Below are positions 29,182 through 38,603 of a stretch of DNA of 64,000 nt, in pieces. Position 1 is the first letter of the stretch. Every line of letters starts with the position of its first letter. The stretch is taken from NCBI RefSeq assembly GCF_026420145.1, contig NZ_JAPMLV010000001.1:806001-870000 (forward strand), in the 5' to 3' direction. This stretch comes from Enterobacter pseudoroggenkampii. GTDB taxonomy: Bacteria; Pseudomonadota; Gammaproteobacteria; Enterobacterales; Enterobacteriaceae. Under the pieces are notes generated by a model. The model saw only the letters and a program-made list of their open reading frames with translations. It was not told the DNA's origin and ran no database searches. The position numbers were made by a program, and so were the translations under genes.

Positions 29182-30465
29182 ATGAATAAGCATAGCGAGA
29201 ACGACGTGGTTGAGCCTTCACGTCGTCGGTTGTTAAAGGGAGTAGGGGCGCTGGGGGGCGCGCTTGCTCTGGCCGGTGGTTGTCCGGTGGCGCATGCGGC
29301 GAAACCGCAAAGCGCACCCGGCACGCTGTCACCCAATGCCCGCATGGAGACGCAGCCGTTTTATGGCGAGCATCAGTCGGGTATCCTGACGCCGCAGCAG
29401 GCGTCTATGATGCTGGTGGCCTTTGATTCGCTGGCCAGCGATAAAGCCGATCTGGAACGCCTGTTCCGCCTGCTGACGACGCGCATCGCGTTTCTTACCG
29501 CCGGTGGACCGGCGCCCGATACGCCGAACCCGCGTCTGCCGCCAATGGACTCCGGCATTCTGGGGCCGTTTATCGCCCCGGATAACCTGACCATTACCGT
29601 TTCGCTCGGTGAATCGCTGTTTGACGCGCGCTATGGGCTGGCAAAACAGAAGCCGAAGGCGCTGCAAAAAATGACGCGCTTCCCGAATGACTCCCTGGAT
29701 GCGGCGCTGTGTCACGGCGACCTGCTCCTGCAGATCTGCGCCAATACCCAGGACACGGTGATCCACGCCCTGCGCGACATCATCAAGCACACGCCGGATC
29801 TGCTGAGCGTGCGCTGGAAGCGGGAAGGGTTTATCTCGGACCACGCCGCCCGCAGCAAAGGAAAAGAGACACCGGTGAACCTGCTGGGCTTTAAGGACGG
29901 TACGGCCAACCCGGACAGCCACGACGGTGCGCTCATGAAGGAGGTGGTGTGGGTCACTGCCGATCAGGGCGAACCGGCATGGGCGGTGGGCGGCAGCTAT
30001 CAGGCGGTGCGGATTATTCAGTTCCACGTGGAGTTCTGGGACCGCACGCCGCTGAAAGAGCAGCAGACGATCTTTGGTCGGGATAAGCAAAGCGGGGCAC
30101 CGCTCGGTATGAAGAACGAGCATGATGTGCCTGACTACGCCCGCGATCCCAATGGCGATGTAATTGCGCTCGACAGCCATATTCGCCTTGCCAATCCGCG
30201 AACCAAAGAGACGCAGTCGAGCCTGATGATGCGTCGGGGCTACAGCTACTCGCTCGGCGTGACCAACTCCGGTCAGCTTGATATGGGGCTACTGTTCGTC
30301 TGCTATCAGCACGATCTGGAAAAGGGCTTTCTCACCGTGCAGAAGCGGCTCAACGGTGAAGCGCTGGAAGAGTACATTAAACCTATCGGCGGCGGCTATT
30401 TCTTTGCCCTGCCAGGGGCGCGCGACAGTAACGCGTACCTCGCTCAAGGGCTGATCGAAGCCTGA
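29182..30465 (+). CDS. efeB: Dye-decolourising peroxidase EfeB (Tat-exported)
   Basis: A 427-residue haem peroxidase exported folded by the Tat route. The signal contains [20 protein letters not shown] with the twin arginines near residue 13. The DyP-family GFKDGTANP motif near residue 235 holds the catalytic aspartate, and the proximal histidine is probably in QFHVEFWDR. It oxidises ferrous iron or releases iron from haem in the periplasm as the third part of EfeUOB. A terminator follows at 30473. Confidence 0.94.
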   Translation: MNKHSENDVVEPSRRRLLKGVGALGGALALAGGCPVAHAAKPQSAPGTLSPNARMETQPFYGEHQSGILTPQQASMMLVAFDSLASDKADLERLFRLLTTRIAFLTAGGPAPDTPNPRLPPMDSGILGPFIAPDNLTITVSLGESLFDARYGLAKQKPKALQKMTRFPNDSLDAALCHGDLLLQICANTQDTVIHALRDIIKHTPDLLSVRWKREGFISDHAARSKGKETPVNLLGFKDGTANPDSHDGALMKEVVWVTADQGEPAWAVGGSYQAVRIIQFHVEFWDRTPLKEQQTIFGRDKQSGAPLGMKNEHDVPDYARDPNGDVIALDSHIRLANPRTKETQSSLMMRRGYSYSLGVTNSGQLDMGLLFVCYQHDLEKGFLTVQKRLNGEALEEYIKPIGGGYFFALPGARDSNAYLAQGLIEA

Positions 30466-30472
30466 TAATCGT

Positions 30473-30505
30473 CCCTGCGATAGTTCGCGGGGACATTATT
30501 TTTTC
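30473..30505 (+). terminator. Rho-independent terminator of efeUOB
   Basis: GTCCC-TGCGATAGTTCGCG-GGGAC followed by ATTATTTTTTC, just after efeB. Confidence 0.8.
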
Positions 30506-30688
30506 ATATGACTATCTTGTTGTTATATTTCTGTAATATTTCTATATAAGACTGAATCTACTGCAGGTGCAGTCTTAAAAGTTGCATTCAGGTAAAATAA
30601 ATGTTGCATTTGTGATAACTCCTGATGTACTTAAGATAAGACAGCGGTAGTTCCCGGCAGTGATGCTGAATCACTATGGAGATCGCGA

Positions 30689-31753
30689 ATGGTTGCGTCC
30701 TGTACTGGACAAGGTAAACATAACAACCGCAGCACCCGGCGCGGAGGCTCAGACTCCGGCAGCGATTTCCTCACCACTAAATTCTCCCCCCTTCCTCAAG
30801 AATCTGATTCGACCGACGTGCAGAACGGTGCGCGTAGCTGTTCCGTATCGTCATCCGATAAAGCAAGCAATGGCTTACAAGGAAGCCAACCCTCTGATGT
30901 TCGTGCGCATAATCGTGCCGAAGCTGGCGCGTGTGATGAATACCAACAACTCAAGGTGCTATCCATGGGAAGACAAAAAGCAGTGATCAAAGCTCGTCGC
31001 GAAGCAAAACGTGTGCTGAGACGGGATTCACGTAGCCATAAACAGCGTGAAGAAGAATCGGTCACCTCGCTTGTGCAGATGAGTGGCGTAGAGGCAATTG
31101 GCATGGCCCGAGACAGCCGTGATAATTCTCCAATTGTGGCGCGCAATGAGGCTCAGGCGCACTACCTGAATGCTATCGAGAGTAAACAGCTCATCTTTGC
31201 AACCGGTGAAGCCGGATGCGGGAAAACCTGGATTAGTGCAGCCAAAGCGGCGGAAGCGCTGATCCATAAGGACGTGGAAAGAATCATTGTTACCCGTCCG
31301 GTACTGCAGGCTGATGAAGATCTCGGCTTCTTGCCCGGAGATATTTCGGAGAAGTTTGCCCCGTACTTCAGGCCCGTCTATGACGTGCTGGTGAAGCGGC
31401 TGGGTGCATCCTTCATGCAGTACTGCCTGCGACCAGAGATTGGCAAGGTGGAAATCGCGCCGTTCGCCTATATGCGCGGACGTACATTTGAAAATGCGGT
31501 CGTCATTCTTGACGAGGCTCAGAACGTGACCGCTGCGCAAATGAAGATGTTCTTAACGCGCCTCGGGGAGAACGTGACGGTTATCGTTAACGGCGATATT
31601 ACCCAGTGTGACCTGCCATCCGGCGTGAAATCCGGGCTGAGCGACGCCATGTCACGTTTTGAGGAAGATGAGATGATTGGGGTGGTACGCTTCACCAAAG
31701 AGGACTGCGTGCGTTCGGCGCTCTGCCAACGCACGCTGCAAGCGTATTATTGA
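30689..31753 (+). CDS. phoH: PhoH-like ATPase
   Basis: A 354-residue cytoplasmic P-loop ATPase, the same length as the annotated E. coli protein. Walker A is GEAGCGKTW (near residue 174) and Walker B is VVILDEAQN. The N-terminal 90 residues are low-complexity and poorly conserved; an internal ATG at 30965 (MGRQKAVIK) begins the well-conserved part and could be the functional start. In E. coli the gene is under PhoB control; the biochemical role is unclear, with RNA helicase or nuclease activity proposed for relatives. It ends at a hairpin shared with the NACHT gene. Confidence 0.92.
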   Translation: MVASCTGQGKHNNRSTRRGGSDSGSDFLTTKFSPLPQESDSTDVQNGARSCSVSSSDKASNGLQGSQPSDVRAHNRAEAGACDEYQQLKVLSMGRQKAVIKARREAKRVLRRDSRSHKQREEESVTSLVQMSGVEAIGMARDSRDNSPIVARNEAQAHYLNAIESKQLIFATGEAGCGKTWISAAKAAEALIHKDVERIIVTRPVLQADEDLGFLPGDISEKFAPYFRPVYDVLVKRLGASFMQYCLRPEIGKVEIAPFAYMRGRTFENAVVILDEAQNVTAAQMKMFLTRLGENVTVIVNGDITQCDLPSGVKSGLSDAMSRFEEDEMIGVVRFTKEDCVRSALCQRTLQAYY

Positions 31754-31769
31754 GTTTGCTGTTGTGTTC

Positions 31770-31792
31770 AAGGCCCGGGAAACCGGGCTTTG
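31770..31792. terminator. Hairpin terminator phoH / NACHT gene
   Basis: AAGGCCCGGGAAACCGGGCTTTGTT between convergent genes, marking the backbone edge before the AT-rich accessory zone. Confidence 0.75.
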
Positions 31793-31795
31793 TTA

Positions 31796-33625
31796 TTAAA
31801 AGTCAAAAAACTCGGTATCATCAAGGGAGGCTTTTCGGCTTTTTATTTTGTCATTAGCTAAAGCTAATTTGCGACGTATTAGTACATCAAAACTAAGTTG
31901 TAATAATTCCTGTATTCTTGATAGGGGGATTCTTTTTTGCATGAGTGCGGTTCGCAAGGATAATTTATGCCAACCATCATCGTCTTTTTTCGCAGTTGTT
32001 AATATTAAATCCGCAAGTTCTTTGTCTGAAAAATCTATTTTTAATTGTTCTAAGCAAAAGTTAAATACTGTTACGTAAAGGCTTGGTGGAGAGATTTCTG
32101 ATTCAAAAGCAAAATTATTTATTTCAATATCAAAACTTTCATTGCCTTTTGTTTTGAATATGGAAATTCTTGCTTTCATAAATGTATTGTCTAAGAAAAT
32201 ATCTTCTATTTTTTGAGGGATTGAAATCTCTTCAAAATTCAGTTGATGCCCAAGGGAGAACATATCTTTCACGGCTGGAATAAAGCCGTAGTTAAAATAA
32301 TCATGGTAATCCAATTCTTCCAGAAAAAAAAGAACATTATGAAAAATAATATAAAATGAATGTTCATTAAAACATTTACTATAAAAACCTATTTTCTTAC
32401 TATGCTCTAATGACAAAACGAATGAAGCAGCAAAAAATTCTTGGATGGATTTATGAACGTAACGGTACTCATTGAATCCGTCTTCGATAATTAAATTCGT
32501 AATTGTTGATAATTCCATCGCTATCTTATCTGAAATGTTAATATCTTCACCCACATGGGTTAATGAGTGAGACACGAAATCTATTAATATATCTTTTTTG
32601 AAGCTTATTACACCCGCGCGAAGAGAGATAAAGCATAGACAATTAAATAAATCTCTGTATATACGTCTGTTATCATTCCAGTGACGTTGCCTGTTTACTT
32701 TTCCTTTAATGTTATCATGCCTATGGAAAACAGTATCAAATATATTTGAATAAAATTGTGATAGTGTGGTTGGTATCTGTTCCCCTAGGTTGTAACTAAT
32801 GCAAAAAAGAACGACAAGTATTGGTGATTTTAATATTGAGTCTTGTTTTGAATGCAAGGGGCTATGTGTTAGAGCCTCACAAAGTTCGCTAGATTTCTCA
32901 TTGTCAGAGGCAGTGTTTTTTATGATGCCGAATATTTGTTGTTCAGTTAACTCACAAACTGAATATGTTTCAAATTCAGAAAGAGTATCAATTTCAGTAT
33001 CAGGGCGACTTGTACAAATAACATGACATTTAAAGGAGTTAACTAATCGTCTGATTTGATCTAATAATTGATTTCTAAATTCTGGTTTAGTTTCGTCAAA
33101 AGCATCAAGATAAACTTTAACATTGCTGTCGAGTAATAATTTTGATAAAGCATGCTCTTGTATTTTTACTCCTGCATTATTAAGTGAAATTGTAATTTCT
33201 TGTTCAATTCTACCACCTGTATAGTTTTTTAATTCGTAAAATATTGGAAGTCGATGAAAACGTTTAGCGTTGTTAGACAATAATTTTCTTAAAAGAGTTG
33301 ATTTTCCTTGGCCTGCCAATCCTTTAATTAATAGAGCCTTATCATTATCCAAAGTCGTTGAATCAGTGATTGGTATTCTTAACTGCGAACCTGATGGCAA
33401 AAGATCAACATTTACATAAATGTCGTCAATGTGAAATACTCGATCCGGTGAGACTAATGTTTTAACTTGTAATATCTTTTCACAGTAATTAAGATAGTTT
33501 TTCTTAAATTTCAAAATTTCTAATAATTGATATTTTTTAGCTAGGAAATCAAATGTTCCACTGATTGTTTTTTTTGCGGTTTCATCTATTATTGGTTTTA
33601 GTGCTGAATTTATAATTGGGTCCAC
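31796..33625 (-). CDS. NACHT-domain NTPase, probable anti-phage protein
   Basis: A 609-residue STAND-type protein. A helical N-terminal region (1-95) is followed by the NACHT NTPase: Walker A GLAGQGKST (102-110), Walker B VYLDAFDET (171-179) and TSRPD (205-209). After a helical section, VHKSIQEFFAASF (390-402) is the signature that closes the NACHT winged-helix/helical region. The last 200 residues are a short all-helical sensor with no recognisable repeats. The gene is strikingly AT-rich and stands alone beside a tRNA, which indicates transfer. Bacterial bNACHT proteins of this layout protect against phages; the effector activity here cannot be named from sequence. Confidence 0.85.
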   Translation of the reverse strand: MDPIINSALKPIIDETAKKTISGTFDFLAKKYQLLEILKFKKNYLNYCEKILQVKTLVSPDRVFHIDDIYVNVDLLPSGSQLRIPITDSTTLDNDKALLIKGLAGQGKSTLLRKLLSNNAKRFHRLPIFYELKNYTGGRIEQEITISLNNAGVKIQEHALSKLLLDSNVKVYLDAFDETKPEFRNQLLDQIRRLVNSFKCHVICTSRPDTEIDTLSEFETYSVCELTEQQIFGIIKNTASDNEKSSELCEALTHSPLHSKQDSILKSPILVVLFCISYNLGEQIPTTLSQFYSNIFDTVFHRHDNIKGKVNRQRHWNDNRRIYRDLFNCLCFISLRAGVISFKKDILIDFVSHSLTHVGEDINISDKIAMELSTITNLIIEDGFNEYRYVHKSIQEFFAASFVLSLEHSKKIGFYSKCFNEHSFYIIFHNVLFFLEELDYHDYFNYGFIPAVKDMFSLGHQLNFEEISIPQKIEDIFLDNTFMKARISIFKTKGNESFDIEINNFAFESEISPPSLYVTVFNFCLEQLKIDFSDKELADLILTTAKKDDDGWHKLSLRTALMQKRIPLSRIQELLQLSFDVLIRRKLALANDKIKSRKASLDDTEFFDF

Positions 33626-33960
33626 AGTAAAGTTCCTTAATTATATGGTAATATACTAACTTAACATGAGATGGTTATATTTGTTGATTATGAACTCCAA
33701 TAAGGAATTGGGAATTGAATTTGTGCATATAATAATTTTTACCCAAAAAAATATAAATGTCAATGTCTATATTTAATGCTTCCTATATAGATCCAGGGAA
33801 ATATAGTAGGAGTTAAGACTTTAATAGATGAAATTTTAAACAGAAATCCATCGTAGGTCTAGTATGGATTATGCAGATTTTTAAAAATGAGGGAATTCTC
33901 ATGTCTTAGCGGCCTTTAATATACTAAAAAAGCACTTTAATACGAGCCCTCATGTTGGAT
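33626..33960. other. AT-rich region upstream of the NACHT gene
   Basis: About 335 bp, AT-rich, presumably with the NACHT promoter close to 33626. I see no gene, integrase fragment or tRNA here. The tRNA-derived repeats start at about 33962. Confidence 0.5.
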
Positions 33961-33961
33961 C

Positions 33962-34329
33962 TGGCGGAGAATAGAGATTGATTCGCTTCGCATCCCGTTA
34001 CTAGGGGCCGACTCAGGCGTTATGCTCTCAGTCTGTCCAACTGGCTGTCGCCAGTTGTCGAACCCCGGTCGGGGATTCTCATCCCCCCGCAGGCATGCAA
34101 TATGCGAAAAAAAAGCCCGCATTTTCATGCGAGCTCTTCTTTAAATATGGCGGTGAGGGGGGGATTGACTCGCTTCGCTCGCCCTGCGGGCAGACTGTTC
34201 GCTACGCTCTCAGTCTGTCCAACTGGCTGTCGCCAGTTGTCGAACCCCGGTCGGGGATTCTCATCCCCCCGCAGGCGTGCAACATGCGAAAAAAAAGCCC
34301 GCATTTTCATGCGAGCTCTTCTTCAAATA
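33962..34329. repeat. Tandem repeats of tRNA-Ser 3' end and terminator
   Basis: A segment beginning with the tRNA 3' end (TGGCGGTGAGGGGGGGATT on the plus strand) recurs at 33962 (degenerate), 34148 and 34330, the last being the real tRNA. The stretch GCTCTCAGTCTGTCCAACTG and the following 120 bp are repeated at 34024 and 34206 with a period of 182 bp and few differences. Each unit also carries the AT-tailed hairpin that ends the tRNA transcript. These look like attachment-site scars or tandem duplications at an integration hotspot. Confidence 0.8.
34289..34319 (-). terminator. Terminator of the first tRNA-Ser
   Basis: On the minus strand AGCTCGCAT-GAAA-ATGCGGGCT followed by eight T. A second copy 182 bp away belongs to the repeat unit. 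Confidence 0.8.
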
Positions 34330-34417
34330 TGGCGGTGAGGGGGGGATTCGAACCCCCGATACGTTGCCGTATACACACTTTCCAGGCGTGCTCCTTCAGC
34401 CACTCGGACACCTCACC
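34330..34417 (-). tRNA. tRNA-Ser(GGA), copy 1
   Basis: An 88-nt class II tRNA on the minus strand, GGTGAGGTGTCCGAGTGG at the 5' end, anticodon loop CTGGAAAG (anticodon GGA, reads UCC/UCU), a long variable arm, T-arm GGTTCGAATCCC and encoded CCA. It is identical by eye to the copy at 37261. This copy is flanked by tandem partial copies of its own 3' end and by the accessory NACHT gene. Confidence 0.95.
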
Positions 34418-34554
34418 ATATTGTTTTGCTGCCTGACCGCTTGGGGGGCAACGGGGCGCTACTATAGGGAGTTGCGCTAAAACGGTCAAGCAGATTTTCT
34501 GTATTCGTGTGCGTTCGGTTAAGCCTTAATCAGCTCTTGTCGCAGCACGGGTTA

Positions 34555-35232
34555 TTAACGCTGAGAATCGAGCACTTCGCTGTTTTTAACCACTTCCTGT
34601 GCTTTGCCGTAGCTTTCGATCAGCAGCTGGTAAGCCGGGAAGATGTGGGTGTACACCTCAGCCCACTCAGCCGCGTCCTCACGGTTCCAGGTTCGCTGGA
34701 TCTCAGAGGCCACCGCCGCCGTATCCATCGGAACCACACCGGCCTGCACCACGCGCGCCAGGGTGATCTCCTGCGCCATCTTGCTGTAGGTGCCGGAGGC
34801 ATCAATCACCGCAAATACTTTGTACCCGTCCGCCACCGCGCTAATTGACGGGAAGGCCATGCAGACGCTGGTGATAGTGCCAGCAATAATCAACGTTTTG
34901 CGCCCGGTGGCTTTTACCGCAGCCACGAACTCCGGGTTATCCCAGGCGTTGATTTCACCTTTACGGGCAACATATTGCGCATGCGGCGCGTTGGCGTGGA
35001 TCTCCGGGATAAGCGGTCCGTTCGGTCCCTGTGGAACGGACGCGGTGGTGATCACCGGGATCTTCGCCAGGGTCGCGATCTTCGCTAACGCTGCCGCACG
35101 AGCGCGCAACTCTGGCATTGGCATATCTCCGACGGTCTGGAACAGACCGCTCTGGTGATCGATAAGCAACATCACCGCATCGTTCACATCAATAACCGGA
35201 CGGGAGCCATTAAAATTCGCAGGTGTAGACAT
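34555..35232 (-). CDS. Isochorismatase-like hydrolase (YcaC type)
   Basis: A 225-residue cysteine hydrolase of the isochorismatase superfamily, YcaC branch. The catalytic aspartate is in [10 protein letters not shown], the lysine in [12 protein letters not shown], and the cysteine in [14 protein letters not shown] near residue 124. The substrate is unknown. It sits 20 bp downstream of the pirin gene on the same strand and between the two tRNA-Ser copies; the pair is controlled in all likelihood by the divergent LysR regulator. Confidence 0.85.
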   Translation of the reverse strand: MSTPANFNGSRPVIDVNDAVMLLIDHQSGLFQTVGDMPMPELRARAAALAKIATLAKIPVITTASVPQGPNGPLIPEIHANAPHAQYVARKGEINAWDNPEFVAAVKATGRKTLIIAGTITSVCMAFPSISAVADGYKVFAVIDASGTYSKMAQEITLARVVQAGVVPMDTAAVASEIQRTWNREDAAEWAEVYTHIFPAYQLLIESYGKAQEVVKNSEVLDSQR

Positions 35233-35252
35233 CTTCTTCTCCTTTATTACGT

Positions 35253-36113
35253 TCAGATCTGGCCGAAGCGGCCGGAGTTGAAATCACGAATGGCTTCGTT
35301 GATTTCGCTTTTACTGTTCATCACAAACGGGCCATAGCCCACGATGGGTTCATTCAGCGGCTCGCCGGCCATCAGCAGCACTTTTGCATCGCTGCTTGCC
35401 TCAAGGTGCAGTTTGTCGCCTTCCTGACTCAGTACGACCAGCTGGGCTTCACCTGCCTGAGTGGTACCGTTCACCGTGATGTTGCCCTCAAGCACCACCA
35501 GCGCGGTGCTCCAGCCTTCGGGCTGATTGAGCGCCAGATGGCTTCCCTGGTTCAGCGCGATGTCCCAGACGTTGAGCGGTGAGAAGGTGTGCGCCGGGCC
35601 GGTAACCGTGTCGTAGCGACCGGCAATGACCCGCAGCGTTCCACCGTTGTCAGGCAGCGTCACCACCGGGATGTCGGCTTTCGTGATGCTCTGGTAGCCC
35701 GGTGCGGCCATCTTGTCTTTCGCAGGGAGGTTGACCCAAAGCTGCATCATTTTCAGTTCTCCGCCTTTCTGCGAGAACGCGCTGGAGTGGAACTCCTCGT
35801 GCAAAATACCTGCGCCTGCGGTCATCCACTGCACGTCGCCGGGGCCAATCACGCCGCCTTTGCCCGTGGAGTCGCGATGCTCCACTTCACCGGAATAGAC
35901 GATAGTGACCGTTTCAAAACCCCGGTGAGGGTGCTGGCCTACGCCGCGTTTCGCACCATCTGCCGGAAAGGTGTACGGGCCTGCGTAGTCCAGCAGCAGG
36001 AACGGACTCAGCGGCTCGCCGTGGGTTTGATAAGAGAACATTGAACGGACCGGGAAACCATCGCCAACCCAGTGCTGACGAGGAGCGGTATAAATGCCTG
36101 TTACGTTTTTCAT
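35253..36113 (-). CDS. Pirin family protein
   Basis: A 286-residue bicupin. The N-terminal domain has the metal ligands in [12 protein letters not shown] and GILHEEFHS. Bacterial pirins of this type (YhhW/YhaK relatives) can act as quercetin 2,3-dioxygenase-like enzymes. The start at 36113 ([15 protein letters not shown]) is preferred; an upstream ATG at 36236 would overlap the LysR gene. It forms a two-gene unit with the hydrolase downstream. Confidence 0.88.
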   Translation of the reverse strand: MKNVTGIYTAPRQHWVGDGFPVRSMFSYQTHGEPLSPFLLLDYAGPYTFPADGAKRGVGQHPHRGFETVTIVYSGEVEHRDSTGKGGVIGPGDVQWMTAGAGILHEEFHSSAFSQKGGELKMMQLWVNLPAKDKMAAPGYQSITKADIPVVTLPDNGGTLRVIAGRYDTVTGPAHTFSPLNVWDIALNQGSHLALNQPEGWSTALVVLEGNITVNGTTQAGEAQLVVLSQEGDKLHLEASSDAKVLLMAGEPLNEPIVGYGPFVMNSKSEINEAIRDFNSGRFGQI

Positions 36114-36222
36114 GATTAACTCCTGATGTTCTGTTGATGTAATTAGCTTATATTCAGGGTTAATATCCCGGTAGATAGTGAAAATGGCATTCACTGTTCC
36201 GAAAATAGAACAATGAGGACTT

Positions 36223-37128
36223 ATGCAGGATCTCAATGACTTCGTCTGGTTTGTGAAGGTGGTGGACTACGGGGGGTTTGCGGCGGCGGGAAGGGCGCTT
36301 GACCAACCCAAGTCCAAACTGAGCCGCAGGATCGCGCAGCTGGAGGAGCGGCTTGGCGTACGGTTGATACAGCGCACGACGCGGCAGTTTACGGTGACGG
36401 AAGTGGGGCACACTTTCTATCAGCACTGTAAGGCAATGCTGATAGAAGCAGAAGCGGCAGAGGAGGCCGTTGCTGCGCTGCAGGCTGAGCCGCGCGGCGT
36501 CGTCAGGATCACCTGTCCCGTCACGTTACTGCACGTCCACGTGGGACCGATGCTGGCGCGGTTTATGGCGCGCTACCCCGGGATTAATCTCCAGCTTGAG
36601 GCCACCAATCGTCGGGTCGATCTTGTTGGCGAAGGTATTGATGTCGCTATCCGCGTGCGTCCGCGTCCGTTTGATGATAGCGATCTGGTCTTAAGGGTGC
36701 TGGCTGACAGGGGGCATTGCCTGGTGGCAAGTCCGCAGTTGATTGAACGTATGGGTAAACCGCGAATGCCTTCCGAGCTCAGTGAATGGCCTGGATTAAG
36801 TATGGGGGCCGGTAAACAGGTGCATAAATGGGAGCTCAGTGGTCCAGAAGGGGCGAAAGCGGAGATCCACTACGCACCGCGCTTTATTACCACCGACATG
36901 CTGGCACTGCGGGAAGCGGCGATGGCGGGCGTGGGCGTTGTACAGTTGCCGATATTAATGGTGAAGGATCAGCTTGCGTCAGGGGAACTGGTACGGGTGC
37001 TGGACGCGTGGGAACCCCGACGGGAAGTGATTCACGCGGTTTATCCTTCGCGGCGCGGCATGCTGCCGTCGGTCAGGACGCTGGTGGATTTTCTGACTGA
37101 AGAGTATGCGAAGATGGTGGAAGAGTAG
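36223..37128 (+). CDS. LysR-family transcriptional regulator
   Basis: A 301-residue LysR-type regulator. The N-terminal winged helix spans about residues 1-60 (AAAGRALDQPKSKLSRRIAQ), followed by a periplasmic-binding-like effector domain. It is divergent from the pirin-hydrolase unit with about 110 bp between, the classical layout for a LysR regulator and its target. The inducer is not known. Confidence 0.9.
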   Translation: MQDLNDFVWFVKVVDYGGFAAAGRALDQPKSKLSRRIAQLEERLGVRLIQRTTRQFTVTEVGHTFYQHCKAMLIEAEAAEEAVAALQAEPRGVVRITCPVTLLHVHVGPMLARFMARYPGINLQLEATNRRVDLVGEGIDVAIRVRPRPFDDSDLVLRVLADRGHCLVASPQLIERMGKPRMPSELSEWPGLSMGAGKQVHKWELSGPEGAKAEIHYAPRFITTDMLALREAAMAGVGVVQLPILMVKDQLASGELVRVLDAWEPRREVIHAVYPSRRGMLPSVRTLVDFLTEEYAKMVEE

Positions 37129-37134
37129 CTTTTC

Positions 37135-37163
37135 GTAGGTCGGGTAAGCGCAGCGCCACCCGA
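37135..37163. repeat. REP-type palindrome
   Basis: GTAGGTCGGGTAAGCGCAGC followed by GCCACCCGAC, downstream of the LysR gene and of the same family as the repeats at 4097, 25701 and 51613. Confidence 0.75.
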
Positions 37164-37221
37164 CATAAAGAGCGCAGGGAGTTTCAAGGTTCGAATCCCT
37201 CCTTTCGGAGAATATAAAAGA

Positions 37222-37248
37222 AAAAAGCCCGTACTTTCGTACGAGCTC
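37222..37248 (-). terminator. Terminator of the second tRNA-Ser
   Basis: AGCTCGTAC-GAAA-GTACGGGCTTTTTT on the minus strand, 13 bp after the tRNA 3' end. Confidence 0.85.
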
Positions 37249-37260
37249 TCATCTCGAATA

Positions 37261-37348
37261 TGGCGGTGAGGGGGGGATTCGAACCCCCGATACGTTGCCG
37301 TATACACACTTTCCAGGCGTGCTCCTTCAGCCACTCGGACACCTCACC
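37261..37348 (-). tRNA. serX: tRNA-Ser(GGA), copy 2
   Basis: An 88-nt class II tRNA identical by eye to the copy at 34330: anticodon GGA, long variable arm and encoded CCA. It stands upstream of ghrA, which is the E. coli serX position, so this is probably the ancestral copy. The other lies 2.9 kb away on the accessory side. Confidence 0.95.
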
Positions 37349-37580
37349 ATATTGTCATCCCGTTGTTGCCGGGACGGGCGCTAATGTAAGGAAAAGCCGA
37401 ACTGGCGTCAACTCACTTTTTCAGTAATTTAGCGTATTTAGACAAACTTCAGGCAACTTGATTCCTAAATGTGCACAAAGCGCCTCTTTTATCAGCAACG
37501 CGGTTTCCTGATAAATTTGTTATGCTGGAAATCCACTTGAAAATGAAAACAAAACAGCGCAATAAAAGGCAGGAATAACT

Positions 37581-38519
37581 ATGGATATACTCTTCTATCA
37601 CCCCACGTTTGATACGGCATACTGGATCAAGGCGCTTACGGCGGCGTTACCCGGCGCACGCGTTCGCGAGTGGAAGCGTGGCGATAATGAACATGCCGAC
37701 TATGCGCTGGTCTGGCATCCACCGGTTGAGATGCTGCAGGGCCGCAAGCTGAAGGCGGTTTTCGCCCTGGGCGCGGGTGTTGATTCGATCCTCAGTAAAC
37801 TGAAAGCGCATCCCGAAATGCTGCCTGAAAATATCCCGCTGTTCCGTCTCGAAGATACCGGAATGGGCCAGCAAATGCAGGAATATGCCGTCAGCCAGGT
37901 ACTGCACTGGTTCCGCCGCTTTGATGACTATCAGGCCTTTAAACAGCAGGCCCACTGGGAGCCGCTGCCTGAGTACCGTCGCGAAGACTTTACGATCGGC
38001 ATCCTCGGTGCGGGCGTGCTGGGCTCAAAAGTGGCAGAAGCACTCGCTCCATGGGGCTTCCCGCTGCGCTGCTGGAGCCGTAGTCGCAAGGACTATCCGG
38101 GCGTCGAGAGTTTTGCCGGAACGGATGAGCTTCCGGCCTTTCTGAACGGCACGCGCGTGCTGATCAACCTGCTGCCAAACACGGCGGAAACGGTAGGGAT
38201 CATCAATGAAACCTTGCTCAATCAGCTCGTCGATCAGAGCTACCTGATGAACCTGGCGCGCGGAGTCCATGTTGTGGAAGGCGATCTGCTGAAGGCCCTG
38301 GACAACGGAAAGCTAAAAGGCGCCATGCTGGATGTCTATAGCCGTGAACCGCTACCCGCGGAAAGCCCGCTGTGGAAGCACCCGCGCGTCGCGATGACGC
38401 CACATGTGGCTGCCGTGACGCGTCCGGCAGAAGCGGTGGCCTATATATCCCATACCATCAGCGAAATGGAAAAGGGTCACGCGGTCACCGGGCAGGTCGA
38501 CAGGCAGCGCGGCTACTGA
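37581..38519 (+). CDS. ghrA: Glyoxylate/hydroxypyruvate reductase A
   Basis: A 312-residue NADPH-dependent D-2-hydroxyacid dehydrogenase, the same length as E. coli GhrA. The nucleotide-binding motif [14 protein letters not shown] is near residue 142. The catalytic arginine, glutamate and histidine lie in [17 protein letters not shown] and [10 protein letters not shown]. It reduces glyoxylate and hydroxypyruvate in the cytoplasm. A terminator follows. Confidence 0.95.
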   Translation: MDILFYHPTFDTAYWIKALTAALPGARVREWKRGDNEHADYALVWHPPVEMLQGRKLKAVFALGAGVDSILSKLKAHPEMLPENIPLFRLEDTGMGQQMQEYAVSQVLHWFRRFDDYQAFKQQAHWEPLPEYRREDFTIGILGAGVLGSKVAEALAPWGFPLRCWSRSRKDYPGVESFAGTDELPAFLNGTRVLINLLPNTAETVGIINETLLNQLVDQSYLMNLARGVHVVEGDLLKALDNGKLKGAMLDVYSREPLPAESPLWKHPRVAMTPHVAAVTRPAEAVAYISHTISEMEKGHAVTGQVDRQRGY

Positions 38520-38523
38520 GACA

Positions 38524-38546
38524 AACCCGGCGTTCGCCGGGTTTTT
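38524..38546 (+). terminator. Rho-independent terminator of ghrA
   Basis: AACCCGGCG-TTCG-CCGGGTTTTT right after ghrA. Confidence 0.88.
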
Positions 38547-38603
38547 GCTAATATTCGCCGCTGATAACTGCTATCCTTTGGAAAAACCGCAGAGGAGAAA
38601 GAG

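Noticed and set aside
34095..34480. Open frames across the tRNA-Ser repeats
   Set aside because: They translate tRNA and terminator repeats; similar frames appear at every copy of the repeat.
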